This document shows, one piece after another, positions 9,690 to 21,074 of a stretch of 64,000 nt of DNA. Source of the stretch: Variovorax paradoxus (GTDB lineage Bacteria; Pseudomonadota; Gammaproteobacteria; Burkholderiales; Burkholderiaceae_C). Both the position numbers and the translations under genes were made by a program. Within the stretch, counting starts at the first letter, position 1. The number at the start of each line of letters is the position of its first letter. The notes under the pieces were generated by a model, which did no database searches, was not told the origin of the DNA, and was given only the letters and a program-made list of their open reading frames with translations. The stretch covers positions 3,797,001 to 3,861,000 of the forward strand of contig NZ_CP091716.1 of assembly GCF_022009635.1 (NCBI RefSeq), written 5' to 3'.

Positions 9690-11687
9690 TCAGGCGATCG
9701 CGCGCAGCACGCGGGCCGCGCTGGCCGGAATGGAGCCGCCACCGACATGCGCTGACGATGGCGGCAGCAGCTCGGCATGGCGCGCGCGGAAGCTCGCGAG
9801 CAGGGCCGAATAGGCGTCCGTCGGTGCGCCGGCGCTGCCCGCTGCCGGGTCGGGCAGGTCGAGCATGGCGGCGAGCTCGGCCGGCGCGATGGAGCCATCG
9901 CGCATCAGCGCGTCGACCACCGCCATCAGCGCCGGCGCGTGCGCTTCGAGCAGCGAAACGGCGCGCGCATGCTCCTGCACCAGCAGGGCCTCGATCTCGG
10001 GATCGGTGGACGCCACGTCGGTGTTGCGGTTGTCTTCCGGATCGTTCGAGATGTCGGTGCGGCTCAGGCGCGTGCCGAAGGCGAAGTGGCGCACGTATTG
10101 AGCCGCGCAGGCGGTGGCCTGGATGAAGTCCTGCACCGCGCCCGAGGTGGTGGCCGCCTCGCCGAACACCAGCAGCTCGGCGGCGCGGCCCGCCAGGCTC
10201 ACGCAGATGCGGTCGCGCAGGTTCTCCTTCGACCAGGCCTTGCGCTGCTCGTAGCTGTTGTAGCCGCCCTCGAACGAGGCCACGTTGATCTTGATCTCCT
10301 GCGGCGCGCGGCCGAACAGCAGGCCGTAGGCCACGCCGTGACCGGCCTCGTGCACCGCGAGCAGCGCGCGGAAGTCCTCGCTCGAGCGCTGCTTCAGGCG
10401 GTTCAGCTCCAGCGCCACCGGAAACTGACGGTGCGCCTTGCGGTACCTGGCGGTGATGCAGGAGACGCCCGCGTCCAGCGCGAGCCATACCGGCTCGCTG
10501 CCGTTGGCGCCGCGCTCCAGTGCCCACAGCGCGGCGTTGACCAGCGTGGCGCTCAGGATCGCGTGGATCGACGAGAACAGCGGGCGCGTGCCCTGCGCCG
10601 GGAACACGGCGTTGGCGTAGATCTGCTCGTACACGCTCGCATCGAGCACGAAGCGCACGCCGGAGCTTTCCTGGATCTCGGCCACGTAGCGGTCGCAGAT
10701 CGACAGGATCAGGCGCACGTAGGTCGCGCGGTTGAACGAGGGGTAGATCACGTGGTTGTTGCCCAGGCGCGCGATCTGCTCGGGGCGGAAGCGCTCGGCC
10801 AGCGCCTTCTTCACGTCGATGACGGAGAGCTTCTTCGTCAGCGCGTGGAAGATGTCGGCGTCGGTGTCGCAGTCTTCGACGCGGCGGGCGGTCTCGGCGT
10901 ACATCTCGTCGAGGTTGCCCGAGACGAACACCAGCAGCTTGCTGTAGTCGGTTTCCCAGCTCTGCTGCGTGTCGCGGAAGGCGCGCAGGCGCGCGTGCAC
11001 CTCGGCGGGCTTCCAGGCCATGATCTGCAGCAGGGTCTCGGAGAGCTTGAGGCAGCGCTTCACTTCGCGCGCTTCCCAGGGCGACAGGTGCAGCTTGCGC
11101 TTCTTGTCTTCCTTCTTCTTGCCGGCGGCAGTGCCGTCGCGGTCCTGCACGTATTCGGCCTGGGCGAGCGACGATTCGATCTCGCCCAGCATCGACAGCG
11201 CGGGCGGCAGGCGGCCGTCGGACAGCAGCGCCCACACGTCCTGGTAGCGCTCGACCTTGGCGTCGTGGCCGTTGCCGTCGACGGTGCGAAAGCGCTGGAA
11301 CTCGTCGAGCACCAGGATGCCGGGCGTGCCCTCGGCAATGCCCGACTCGGCCAGCATGGCCGAGATGGAGCCGCGGCTGTGATAGCCCGAGCCGTGGCTG
11401 AAGCCGTCCATCTGCACTTCGATGAAGCGGTCGTAGAAGCCCAGGTGCTGGGCGAGCCGGCGAACCAGTTGGGTCTTGCCGGTGCCGGTAAGGCCCCAGA
11501 GGCAGACCACCACGGGGCGGCTGATGAGCTGCGGCAGCACGTACCAGGCGCGCAGCGAATCGATCACGCGATCGATGATGTCGTCGATGCCGAAGAGCTC
11601 GGTCTTGAGCGCTTCGGAAACGGTCTGCAGGTGGCGCGAGCGCTCGGAAAGCTCGGCGTGCAGGGTGGAGCGGATGTCTTTTGGCAT
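9690..11687 (-). CDS. Soluble AAA+ ATPase fused to an M41 (FtsH-type) metallopeptidase domain
   Basis: A 665-residue protein joining an AAA+ unfoldase module to a zinc peptidase. The AAA+ part (about 30-385) has Walker A GLTGTGKT (65-72), a pore-loop-like region near GFSHGSGYHS (95-104), Walker B GILVLDEF (123-130), sensor-1 LLVFVSGN (251-258) and a ClpB/ClpX-like C-terminal lid ending near FPAQGTRPLFSSIHAIL. A Lys/Glu-rich insert lies at 181-200. The peptidase part has HEAGH (446-450) and AGRAAELLVFGEAATTSGAVQD, whose Asp520 corresponds to the third zinc ligand of FtsH. FtsH membrane segments are absent, so the protein should be cytoplasmic. The ATG at 11687 is preceded by AAGAAG. It is followed by argA 41 bases downstream. 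Substrate and role are unknown. Confidence 0.88.
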   Translation of the reverse strand: MPKDIRSTLHAELSERSRHLQTVSEALKTELFGIDDIIDRVIDSLRAWYVLPQLISRPVVVCLWGLTGTGKTQLVRRLAQHLGFYDRFIEVQMDGFSHGSGYHSRGSISAMLAESGIAEGTPGILVLDEFQRFRTVDGNGHDAKVERYQDVWALLSDGRLPPALSMLGEIESSLAQAEYVQDRDGTAAGKKKEDKKRKLHLSPWEAREVKRCLKLSETLLQIMAWKPAEVHARLRAFRDTQQSWETDYSKLLVFVSGNLDEMYAETARRVEDCDTDADIFHALTKKLSVIDVKKALAERFRPEQIARLGNNHVIYPSFNRATYVRLILSICDRYVAEIQESSGVRFVLDASVYEQIYANAVFPAQGTRPLFSSIHAILSATLVNAALWALERGANGSEPVWLALDAGVSCITARYRKAHRQFPVALELNRLKQRSSEDFRALLAVHEAGHGVAYGLLFGRAPQEIKINVASFEGGYNSYEQRKAWSKENLRDRICVSLAGRAAELLVFGEAATTSGAVQDFIQATACAAQYVRHFAFGTRLSRTDISNDPEDNRNTDVASTDPEIEALLVQEHARAVSLLEAHAPALMAVVDALMRDGSIAPAELAAMLDLPDPAAGSAGAPTDAYSALLASFRARHAELLPPSSAHVGGGSIPASAARVLRAIA

Positions 11688-11760
11688 GGTGTTTTTCTTC
11701 TTGTCGAACAGGTACAGATACGCAAAGCCGGCGGCCGGACGCTCTGGGTGTCGGTTGCGG

Positions 11761-11880
11761 CGCTCCGGCGTACGGAGCGCACACGCGGCGCGGGCCTCAG
11801 GCCGGGCGAGGCAACTTGCCCCTTCCATGCGCAGCGAGCGCATGGCTTGCGCGGCGACGGCGCAAGGTGGTGGGGGCAAG
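11761..11880 (-). repeat. Cluster of inverted repeats in the leader of the AAA+-M41 gene
   Basis: Perfect hairpins are CGCTCCG/CGGAGCG (11761-11767 with 11773-11779), GGCCT/AGGCC (11794-11803), CCATGCGC/GCGCATGG (11825-11832 with 11838-11845) and CTTGCGC/GCGCAAG (11846-11852 with 11860-11866). The last two are enclosed by outer arms CTTGCCCC/GGGGCAAG (11815-11822 with 11873-11880), giving a branched three-stem shape. It could be a structured 5' leader or a dispersed intergenic repeat. Confidence 0.7.
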
Positions 11881-11899
11881 GCGATAGGACATGGACGCG

Positions 11900-11928
11900 A
11901 TCGTAGTGGCGGTTTGCAATTGAGTAAA
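11900..11928 (-). promoter_or_regulatory. Candidate sigma-70 promoter for the AAA+-M41 gene
   Basis: On the minus strand TTTACT (11928-11923) and TACGAT (11905-11900) are separated by exactly 17 bases. Initiation near 11893 would give a leader of about 205 bases that includes the hairpin cluster. Confidence 0.45.
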
Positions 11929-12045
11929 GACTATTTACAGATCGCGTCGCAGCGAAGCCGCGTGCTGTGGATGCCGTGCAACAGCCGCGGTGCGCACCGA
12001 TAATCTGCGGTTTGCCCGCCGCGCCGGCCCGACGACTGTTTTCCC

Positions 12046-15903
<3,858 letters not shown>

Positions 15904-15926
15904 TCGCCAGCGGCGCCCGACGGACG

Positions 15927-15955
15927 AAAAAAAGCCCGCGGTCGCGGGCTTTTTC
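15927..15955 (+). terminator. Intrinsic terminator after hrpA, possibly bidirectional
   Basis: AAAGCCCGCG, a two-base loop and CGCGGGCTTT followed by a T run. An A run on the left side could also serve the minus-strand DUF3309 gene that ends at 15976. Confidence 0.9.
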
Positions 15956-15975
15956 AGTTCATGGGCCGCTCGTGC

Positions 15976-16134
15976 CTATATGCGTCCCATGAGCACGAGG
16001 ATCACGACGATCAGCACGATCAGGCCGACGCCGCCGCTGGGACCATAGCCCCAGGACCGGCTATAGCCCCAGCTCGGCAGCGCGCCTATCAGTACCAGGA
16101 TCAGAACGATCAGCAGAATGAACGAGAGCGACAT
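15976..16134 (-). CDS. DUF3309-type small membrane protein
   Basis: A 52-residue hydrophobic protein: MSLSFILLIVLILVLIGALPSW, a Tyr/Gly/Ser/Pro loop (WGYSRSWGYGPSGG), and a second hydrophobic stretch GLIVLIVVILVLMG. Two short membrane helices joined by a WGYGPSGG-like loop are characteristic of DUF3309 proteins. GGAG sits eight bases before the ATG. The function is unknown in the family. It is separated by 131 bases from the aminotransferase gene upstream on the same strand and probably has its own promoter. Confidence 0.82.
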   Translation of the reverse strand: MSLSFILLIVLILVLIGALPSWGYSRSWGYGPSGGVGLIVLIVVILVLMGRI

Positions 16135-16265
16135 GTTTTCTCCAGGGCGTTGTTGTGATGAGCTTTGATGCTCGCCCTGGCGTGTCGCGCGGATCGCCGG
16201 ATAGCAGCCTCTTCGGCGGTCATCCAAAGTCCTACCGCCGGTGTCGGCGCCTTGCCGGTTTGCCG

Positions 16266-17438
16266 TCAGAGGCGCGCGAGTCGCTCCAGCGCGGCGAGCA
16301 GCGTTTCGTCCTTCTTGGCGAAGCAGAAGCGCACCACCCGCTGATCGAAGCCGTTGCCGTAGAAGGCCGACAGCGGAATCGCCGCCACGCCGATCTCGCT
16401 GGTGAGCCAGAGGCAGAAATCGGCTTCCGACAGGTCGCTCACCGCCGAGATGTCGACGCACTGGAAGTAGCTGCCTTCGCTGCGCAGCAGCTTGAAGCGC
16501 GTCTTCTCGGCCAGGCCGGCGGCGAACAGGTCGCGCTTGCGCTGGTAGAAAGCCGGCAGTTCCAGGTAGGGCGCGGGCTCGGCCATGTAGCGCGCGAGCG
16601 CGTGCTGCATCGGCGTGTTCACGGTGAACACGTTGAACTGGTGCACCTTGCGGAACTCGGCCATCAGCGGCGCCGGCGCGGCCACGAAACCGACCTTCCA
16701 GCCGGTGACGTGATAAGTCTTGCCGAAGCTGCTGACGATGAAGCTGCGCGCCGCCAGGCCCGGGAAGCGCGCCACGCTCTCGTGCCGCGCCTGGTCGAAC
16801 ACCATGTGCTCGTAGACCTCGTCGCTGATCACGAACACGTCGGTTGGGGCGAGCAGTTCCTCGAGCTTGCGCATCTCGGCCTCGGTCCAGACCGTGGCGC
16901 TCGGGTTGTGCGGCGTGTTGATGATGATGGCGCGCGTGCGCGGCGTGAGCGCGGCGGCGATCTTGTCGAAGTCGGGGCGGAAGGTGCCGGGCACGAGCGG
17001 CACGCGCACCACGCTGCCGCCGGCCAGCTCGATGTTGGGCACGTAGCTGTCGTAGCAGGGCTCCAGCACGATCACTTCGTCGCCCGGGCGCACCACGGCG
17101 AGGATGGCCGTGATGATGGCCTGCGTGGCGCCGGCGGTGACGGTGATTTCAGTGGCCGCGCTGTAGCCGTGACCGTACAGCGCCGAGATCTTGGCGGCGA
17201 TGGCCTCGCGCAGCGCCGGAATGCCCGGCATCGGCGGGTACTGGTTGTGGCCCGCGGCCATGGCCGCCGTCACGTCTTCGAGCAGTTTCGGGTCGCAGTT
17301 GAAGTCCGGAAAGCCCTGGCCCAGGTTGACCGCGTTCTTCTCTGCCGCCAGGGTCGACATGACCGTGAAGATGGTGGTGCCGACGGAGGGCAGCTTGGTG
17401 CCCACTTCGGGCGTGCGTGGGGCGTGAACTGTGCTCAT
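16266..17438 (-). CDS. PLP-dependent class I/II aminotransferase (YbdL/methionine aminotransferase-like)
   Basis: A 390-residue fold-type I aminotransferase. Visible features are NLGQGFPDFNCDP near the N-terminus, TAGATQAIITAI (phosphate-binding region), NTPHNPSATVW, DEVYEHMVFD and the PLP-lysine segment SSFGKTYHVTGWKVGF. The C-terminal VVRFCFAKKDE carries the carboxylate-binding Arg. The GQGFPDF opening and overall length resemble E. coli YbdL, which prefers methionine, but kynurenine and other aromatic substrates are possible. The ATG (17438) overlaps the stop of the cysB-like gene (ATGA), so the two are probably translationally coupled. A methionine-linked reaction would fit the sulphur-related neighbours. 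Confidence 0.85.
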   Translation of the reverse strand: MSTVHAPRTPEVGTKLPSVGTTIFTVMSTLAAEKNAVNLGQGFPDFNCDPKLLEDVTAAMAAGHNQYPPMPGIPALREAIAAKISALYGHGYSAATEITVTAGATQAIITAILAVVRPGDEVIVLEPCYDSYVPNIELAGGSVVRVPLVPGTFRPDFDKIAAALTPRTRAIIINTPHNPSATVWTEAEMRKLEELLAPTDVFVISDEVYEHMVFDQARHESVARFPGLAARSFIVSSFGKTYHVTGWKVGFVAAPAPLMAEFRKVHQFNVFTVNTPMQHALARYMAEPAPYLELPAFYQRKRDLFAAGLAEKTRFKLLRSEGSYFQCVDISAVSDLSEADFCLWLTSEIGVAAIPLSAFYGNGFDQRVVRFCFAKKDETLLAALERLARL

Positions 17439-18376
17439 AGCTCGTAGTCTTGTTGGTGGCCGCTCAGGGCCTTGGCGATCAGGTTGCGGTCTAGGCGGTC
17501 GGAGAGCAGCTCGGCGAACTTGAAGACGAAGTTGCGCAGGTAGGCGCTGCGCTTGAAGGCGACGCGGGCGATATTCTGGCCGAACACATGGCCCATGGGG
17601 CGCACCACGAGGTCGGCGTTCGACTCGTCGCGCACCGCCATCTCGGCCACGATGCCCACACCCAGGCCGAGGCGCACGTAGGTCTTGATCACGTCGGAGT
17701 CGATGGCTTCCAGCGCGATGCGCGGCGTGAGCTTCTTCTGCGCGAAGGCATGGTCGATGCGCGTGCGGCCGGTGAACGACGGGTGGTACGTGATGATCGG
17801 CTCGCTCGCCAGGTCTTCGAGCGAAATGCGCTCCTTGGCGGCCAGCGGATGGTCCTTGGGCAGCACCAGCACGTGCTGCCATTCGTAGCAGGGCAGGGTG
17901 ACCAGCTCGGCGTAGCCGTCGAGCGATTCGGTGGCGATGCCGATTTCGGCGATTTCGTCGATCACCATGCGCGCCACCTGGTCGGGCGAGCCTTGGTGCA
18001 GGCTCACGTTGACCTTGGGGTAGGCCTCGCGCAGGTTGGCCACGGGCACCGGCAGCACGTAGCGCGCCTGGGTGTGGGTGGTGGCGATCGAAAGGGTGCC
18101 GCTGTCCTGCGCGCTGAACTGCTCGCCGATGCGCTTGAGGTTGCCCACCTCTCGCATGATGAGTTCGATGCTGGCAATGACATGCTGGCCCGGCTCGGTA
18201 ACGCGCTTGAGCCGCTTGCCGTGGCGCGCGAAGATTTCAACGCCCAGTTCTTCCTCGAGCTCGATGATCGCCTTGGAAACACCAGGCTGCGAGGTATGGA
18301 GTGCCTTGGCCGCCTCGGTGAGGTTCAGGTTGCGCCGCACGGCTTCCTGAACAAACTTGAACTGATGCAGATTCAT
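17435..18376 (-). CDS. cysB: CysB-family LysR regulator
   Basis: LysR-type activator of 313 residues resembling CysB/Cbl, which control sulphate assimilation in response to N-acetylserine. The N-terminus MNLHQFKFVQEAVRRNLNLTEAAKALHTSQPGVSKAIIELEEELG is the CysB-type winged helix (residues 1-60). The effector domain includes TTHTQARYVLP, a sulphate/N-acetylserine pocket segment in the family, and HPSFTGRTRID. The length is close to E. coli CysB (324). The gene lies downstream of cbiX, with a 63-base gap containing an inverted repeat and CATAAT, and is coupled to the aminotransferase. The split between CysB and Cbl cannot be settled from sequence alone. Confidence 0.9.
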   Translation of the reverse strand: MNLHQFKFVQEAVRRNLNLTEAAKALHTSQPGVSKAIIELEEELGVEIFARHGKRLKRVTEPGQHVIASIELIMREVGNLKRIGEQFSAQDSGTLSIATTHTQARYVLPVPVANLREAYPKVNVSLHQGSPDQVARMVIDEIAEIGIATESLDGYAELVTLPCYEWQHVLVLPKDHPLAAKERISLEDLASEPIITYHPSFTGRTRIDHAFAQKKLTPRIALEAIDSDVIKTYVRLGLGVGIVAEMAVRDESNADLVVRPMGHVFGQNIARVAFKRSAYLRNFVFKFAELLSDRLDRNLIAKALSGHQQDYEL

Positions 18377-18380
18377 ATCA

Positions 18381-18409
18381 AATTCCGTCTTATTGCGGAA
18401 TTCATTATG
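18381..18409 (-). promoter_or_regulatory. Candidate promoter and autoregulatory operator of the cysB-like gene
   Basis: AATTCCG (18381-18387) and CGGAATT (18396-18402) form a perfect inverted repeat with an eight-base spacer just upstream of the ATG. On the minus strand a CATAAT -10-like hexamer (18409-18404) abuts it. A third half-site TTCGGAAT lies at 18412-18419. No clear -35 is visible. Confidence 0.45.
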
Positions 18410-18439
18410 CCTTCGGAATCTATCGAAATTGCCGGATCT

Positions 18440-18826
18440 TCAGTTTTTGATTGCAATTTTGGCCAGCAGGTCGACCAGTTCGGGCTCCTCGCCCACGATC
18501 CGGGCCAGCGAGATGTCGATGGCCGGCCAGCGCTGGCGCAGCGCGTCGACCTGTTGCGGCAGGTCTTCGCGGGCGTGTTTGCCCATGCCGAGGAAAAGCG
18601 GAACCAGCCGGACGGCGGTGGCACCGGCGGTGACCAGGGCCGCGACCGCCGTGGGAAGGTCGGGCGCGGCCAGTTCCATGTACGCGCAGGCCACGAGCGC
18701 GTCGGGTGCGCGGCTGGTTACGCGCGCGGCCACGGCTTCGATGGGTTCGCGCCAGCGCTCGTCTCGCGAGCCGTGCGCCAGCAGGACGATGCCCTGGATC
18801 TGCCTGCCCCGGGTTGGCGCCGTCAT
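18440..18826 (-). CDS. cbiX: CbiX-type sirohydrochlorin chelatase (short form)
   Basis: A 128-residue single-domain class II chelatase that would insert Fe or Co into sirohydrochlorin. The N-terminal metal-site motif is LLAHGSRDERWREPI (His18 region), followed by CAYMELAAPDLPTAV and RLVPLFLGMGKHAREDLP, in which the second His lies near the C-terminal half. The length fits the small archaeal/bacterial CbiX(S) form. Its ATG overlaps the lptG stop (ATGA). Being directly upstream of a cysB-like gene, a siroheme role for sulphite reductase is more likely than cobalamin, but this is inference from context. Confidence 0.85.
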   Translation of the reverse strand: MTAPTRGRQIQGIVLLAHGSRDERWREPIEAVAARVTSRAPDALVACAYMELAAPDLPTAVAALVTAGATAVRLVPLFLGMGKHAREDLPQQVDALRQRWPAIDISLARIVGEEPELVDLLAKIAIKN

Positions 18827-19935
18827 CGTCTCAGGACCAGCCAACTGAAGGCCGTCAACGACATCACCGAGTAGATCAGCCCCGGCGCCGCGGCCGTGAG
18901 CCATGGCGACCAGTTGCCGAGGTTGCCGAGGTAGCCGAACACGTTGTTCAGCAGGAAGAAGCTGATGCCGATCATCACGCCGCCGAACACATAGGTCGTG
19001 ATGCCGGCCTGGCGGAAGTGCAGGTAGGCGAAGGGCAGGGCGAGAACCACCATCACCAGGCACGACAGCGGATAGAACACCTTGCGCCAGAACTCGATCT
19101 CGTAGCGCTGGGCGGTCTGGCCGTTGGCGTCGAGGTGGCGGATGTAGTCGAACAGGTCGATCGTGCTCATGCGGTCGGGGCGCAGCAGGGCCACCGACAC
19201 CATCTCGGCGGTCAGCGAGGTCGGCCAGTTCAGCTCGGGAATCTTGGTGCTGACGATGTGCGCCCGGTCGGCGGCGCCTTGCGTGTCGTAGTGCTGCTGG
19301 TCGACGTCGGTCAGTATCCAGTGGCCGTCGCCGCCGATGCGGGCCGAGGCCGCGAGCGTCTGCGTCTTGATGTAGCCCTTGTCGTCGAACTCGAAGATGC
19401 GGGGGCTCTTGAGCGCGCCGCCGCGGTCGATGGCCAGCACATTCACCGCATACGAGACGTCGCCGCGCTTTTCCTTGAGCCAGGCGCCGGTGTTGCCCGC
19501 CAGGGAATAGGTGCCCTGGTAGCGCGCCTTGAGCAACTGGCCGGTGCGCTCCGAGGTGGGCGCCACGTAGTCGCCGATCGCGAAGGTCAGCACGACGAAG
19601 CTCAGGCCCAGCAGCAGCAGGGTGCGCAGCGCGCGCCACGGTCCCAGGCCGCTGGTGCGCAGGATGGTGTATTCGGAGCTTTGCGCGAGCCGCGCCATCA
19701 CGAAGATGGAGCCGATCAGCACGGTGATCGGCAGCAGTTCGTACAGGTGGCTCGGAATCAGCAGGGCCACGTAGATCAGCGCCTGCATGGGCCCGTAGTT
19801 GAGGCTGTCCGGCTTGCCGATGGACTGCAGCTCGTCGACGAAGTCGAAGAAGAAAAAGAGGCTCAGGAAGCCGAGCGTCACGAACGCGACGGACTTCAGC
19901 ACCTCCACGTAGATCAGGCGTCTTATCGTTTTCAC
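18823..19935 (-). CDS. lptG: LPS export system permease LptG
   Basis: Inner-membrane permease of the LptB2FG transporter that extracts lipopolysaccharide for transport to the outer membrane. The 370 residues comprise membrane helices near 10-35, 55-80 and 95-120, a periplasmic beta-jellyroll domain (about 130-265), then three C-terminal helices. Family features include SSEYTILRTSGLGPWRALR (coupling helix region) and PFAYLHFRQAGITTYVFGGVMIG. The start is taken at GTG 19935 ([15 protein letters not shown]), which overlaps the lptF stop as GTGA; a frame extension to 20025 is lptF shadow. Confidence 0.95.
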   Translation of the reverse strand: MKTIRRLIYVEVLKSVAFVTLGFLSLFFFFDFVDELQSIGKPDSLNYGPMQALIYVALLIPSHLYELLPITVLIGSIFVMARLAQSSEYTILRTSGLGPWRALRTLLLLGLSFVVLTFAIGDYVAPTSERTGQLLKARYQGTYSLAGNTGAWLKEKRGDVSYAVNVLAIDRGGALKSPRIFEFDDKGYIKTQTLAASARIGGDGHWILTDVDQQHYDTQGAADRAHIVSTKIPELNWPTSLTAEMVSVALLRPDRMSTIDLFDYIRHLDANGQTAQRYEIEFWRKVFYPLSCLVMVVLALPFAYLHFRQAGITTYVFGGVMIGISFFLLNNVFGYLGNLGNWSPWLTAAAPGLIYSVMSLTAFSWLVLRR

Positions 19936-21053
19936 GTGGTGGGTTCGATCTTGGCAATGGTCGGCGCGGCGGCGCGGACTTTTCTGGCGCGGCGGCCCCA
20001 GTTGTTCTGGCGCGCGGTCAGCCACGCGAGGTTGATCGCGAGCACGCCGCCGTGCAGCAGCAGCATGAAGCCGCCCATGCTGAAGCGGCCCGAGCTGATC
20101 CAGCTCTGGCCCAGGTTGAGCATGTTGTAGTAGACGACGAAGGCGAACAGCGCCAGCAGCAGGTTGCCGCTGCGGCCGACGCGGGGGTTGGCGCTGGAGA
20201 CGTTCAGCGCCAGCAGCACGAAGTTGACGGCGGTCAGCAGCATGCCGATGCGCCAGGCCAGCTCGCCCCGGCTCATGTCGCTCGGGTCGGTCAGCAGCGA
20301 AAGCGTGGTGCGTGCGCGCGACGGCGTGGCGTCGTTCGTGAGGCCGTCGCTGCCGCCGGCGCGGGTGCCGTAGGTCTTGAATTCGCTGATCTTCAGGCCG
20401 GTGTTGGCCATCGGCTGCTCCAGCCGCTGGCCGTTGTTGAGCAGCAGGTAGCGGGAGTCGCCGATGTTCTCGATGCTGCCGCTGCGCGCCGAGGTGGTGA
20501 TCTGCATGTTGCGCTCGACCGACCAGATGAAGACGTTGGTGGCCTTGGAGTTGTCAGGCGTCTCCTTGTCGATGAAGAACACCCGCACGCGGCCCGCGGA
20601 TTCGCGGAATTCGCCGGGCGCCACGCGCTCGATGTCGCTGCGCTGCTCGTACTGCTTGCGCATGCCGATGGTCTGCGAGTTGGCCCACGGCCAGCCGACC
20701 AGCGCCATCACCGCGATCAGGATCAGCACCGGCCAGGCGAAGCGAAACAGGGGCTTCACGAAGTCCATGAGGCCGCGGCCGCTGGAGAACCAGATGACCA
20801 TTTCGCTGTCGCGGTACATGCGCGAGAGCGTCCCGACGATGGCGATGAACAGGCTCAGGCTCAGGATGGTCGGCATGTAGCCTAGCACCGTGTAGGCCAT
20901 GACCAGGAACACCTCCTGCGGGTTCACACTGCCCTTGGACGCGAGCCCGAGGGTACGGATGAGCATCATGGTCATCACGATGGTGACCAGAACCACGAGG
21001 GTCGCTCCGAAGCTGCGGGACAGCTCCTTGCGTAGGGAAGAATGGAATAACAT
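19932..21053 (-). CDS. lptF: LPS export system permease LptF
   Basis: Partner permease of LptG in the LPS exporter. The 373 residues start [22 protein letters not shown], with a first membrane helix at about 14-36, two further helices, a large periplasmic domain (about 125-270; [20 protein letters not shown]) and three C-terminal helices. A characteristic phrase is [19 protein letters not shown]. The start ATG 21053 is only 21 bases from the divergent pepA ATG, an arrangement common in proteobacteria. The open frame beyond 21053 is pepA shadow. lptF-lptG-cbiX form an overlapping unit. Confidence 0.95.
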   Translation of the reverse strand: MLFHSSLRKELSRSFGATLVVLVTIVMTMMLIRTLGLASKGSVNPQEVFLVMAYTVLGYMPTILSLSLFIAIVGTLSRMYRDSEMVIWFSSGRGLMDFVKPLFRFAWPVLILIAVMALVGWPWANSQTIGMRKQYEQRSDIERVAPGEFRESAGRVRVFFIDKETPDNSKATNVFIWSVERNMQITTSARSGSIENIGDSRYLLLNNGQRLEQPMANTGLKISEFKTYGTRAGGSDGLTNDATPSRARTTLSLLTDPSDMSRGELAWRIGMLLTAVNFVLLALNVSSANPRVGRSGNLLLALFAFVVYYNMLNLGQSWISSGRFSMGGFMLLLHGGVLAINLAWLTARQNNWGRRARKVRAAAPTIAKIEPTT

Positions 21054-21074
21054 CGTTCGAGGAAAAAAAGGATT

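Larger units (their letters stand above)
11688..12045. other. Divergent intergenic region between the AAA+-M41 gene and hrpA
   Basis: This 358-base stretch holds no convincing gene. It contains a dense group of perfect hairpins (11761-11880), a candidate minus-strand promoter (11900-11928) and an AT-richer patch around 11911-11940. On the plus strand GATAAT (11999-12004) could serve as a -10 for hrpA, but no good -35 accompanies it. Confidence 0.6.

Noticed and set aside
8281..11784. Possible 1167-residue fusion of an upstream segment to ArgA
   Set aside because: The part upstream of 9648 is a frame-shifted reading of the AAA+-M41 gene and has no protein-like composition.
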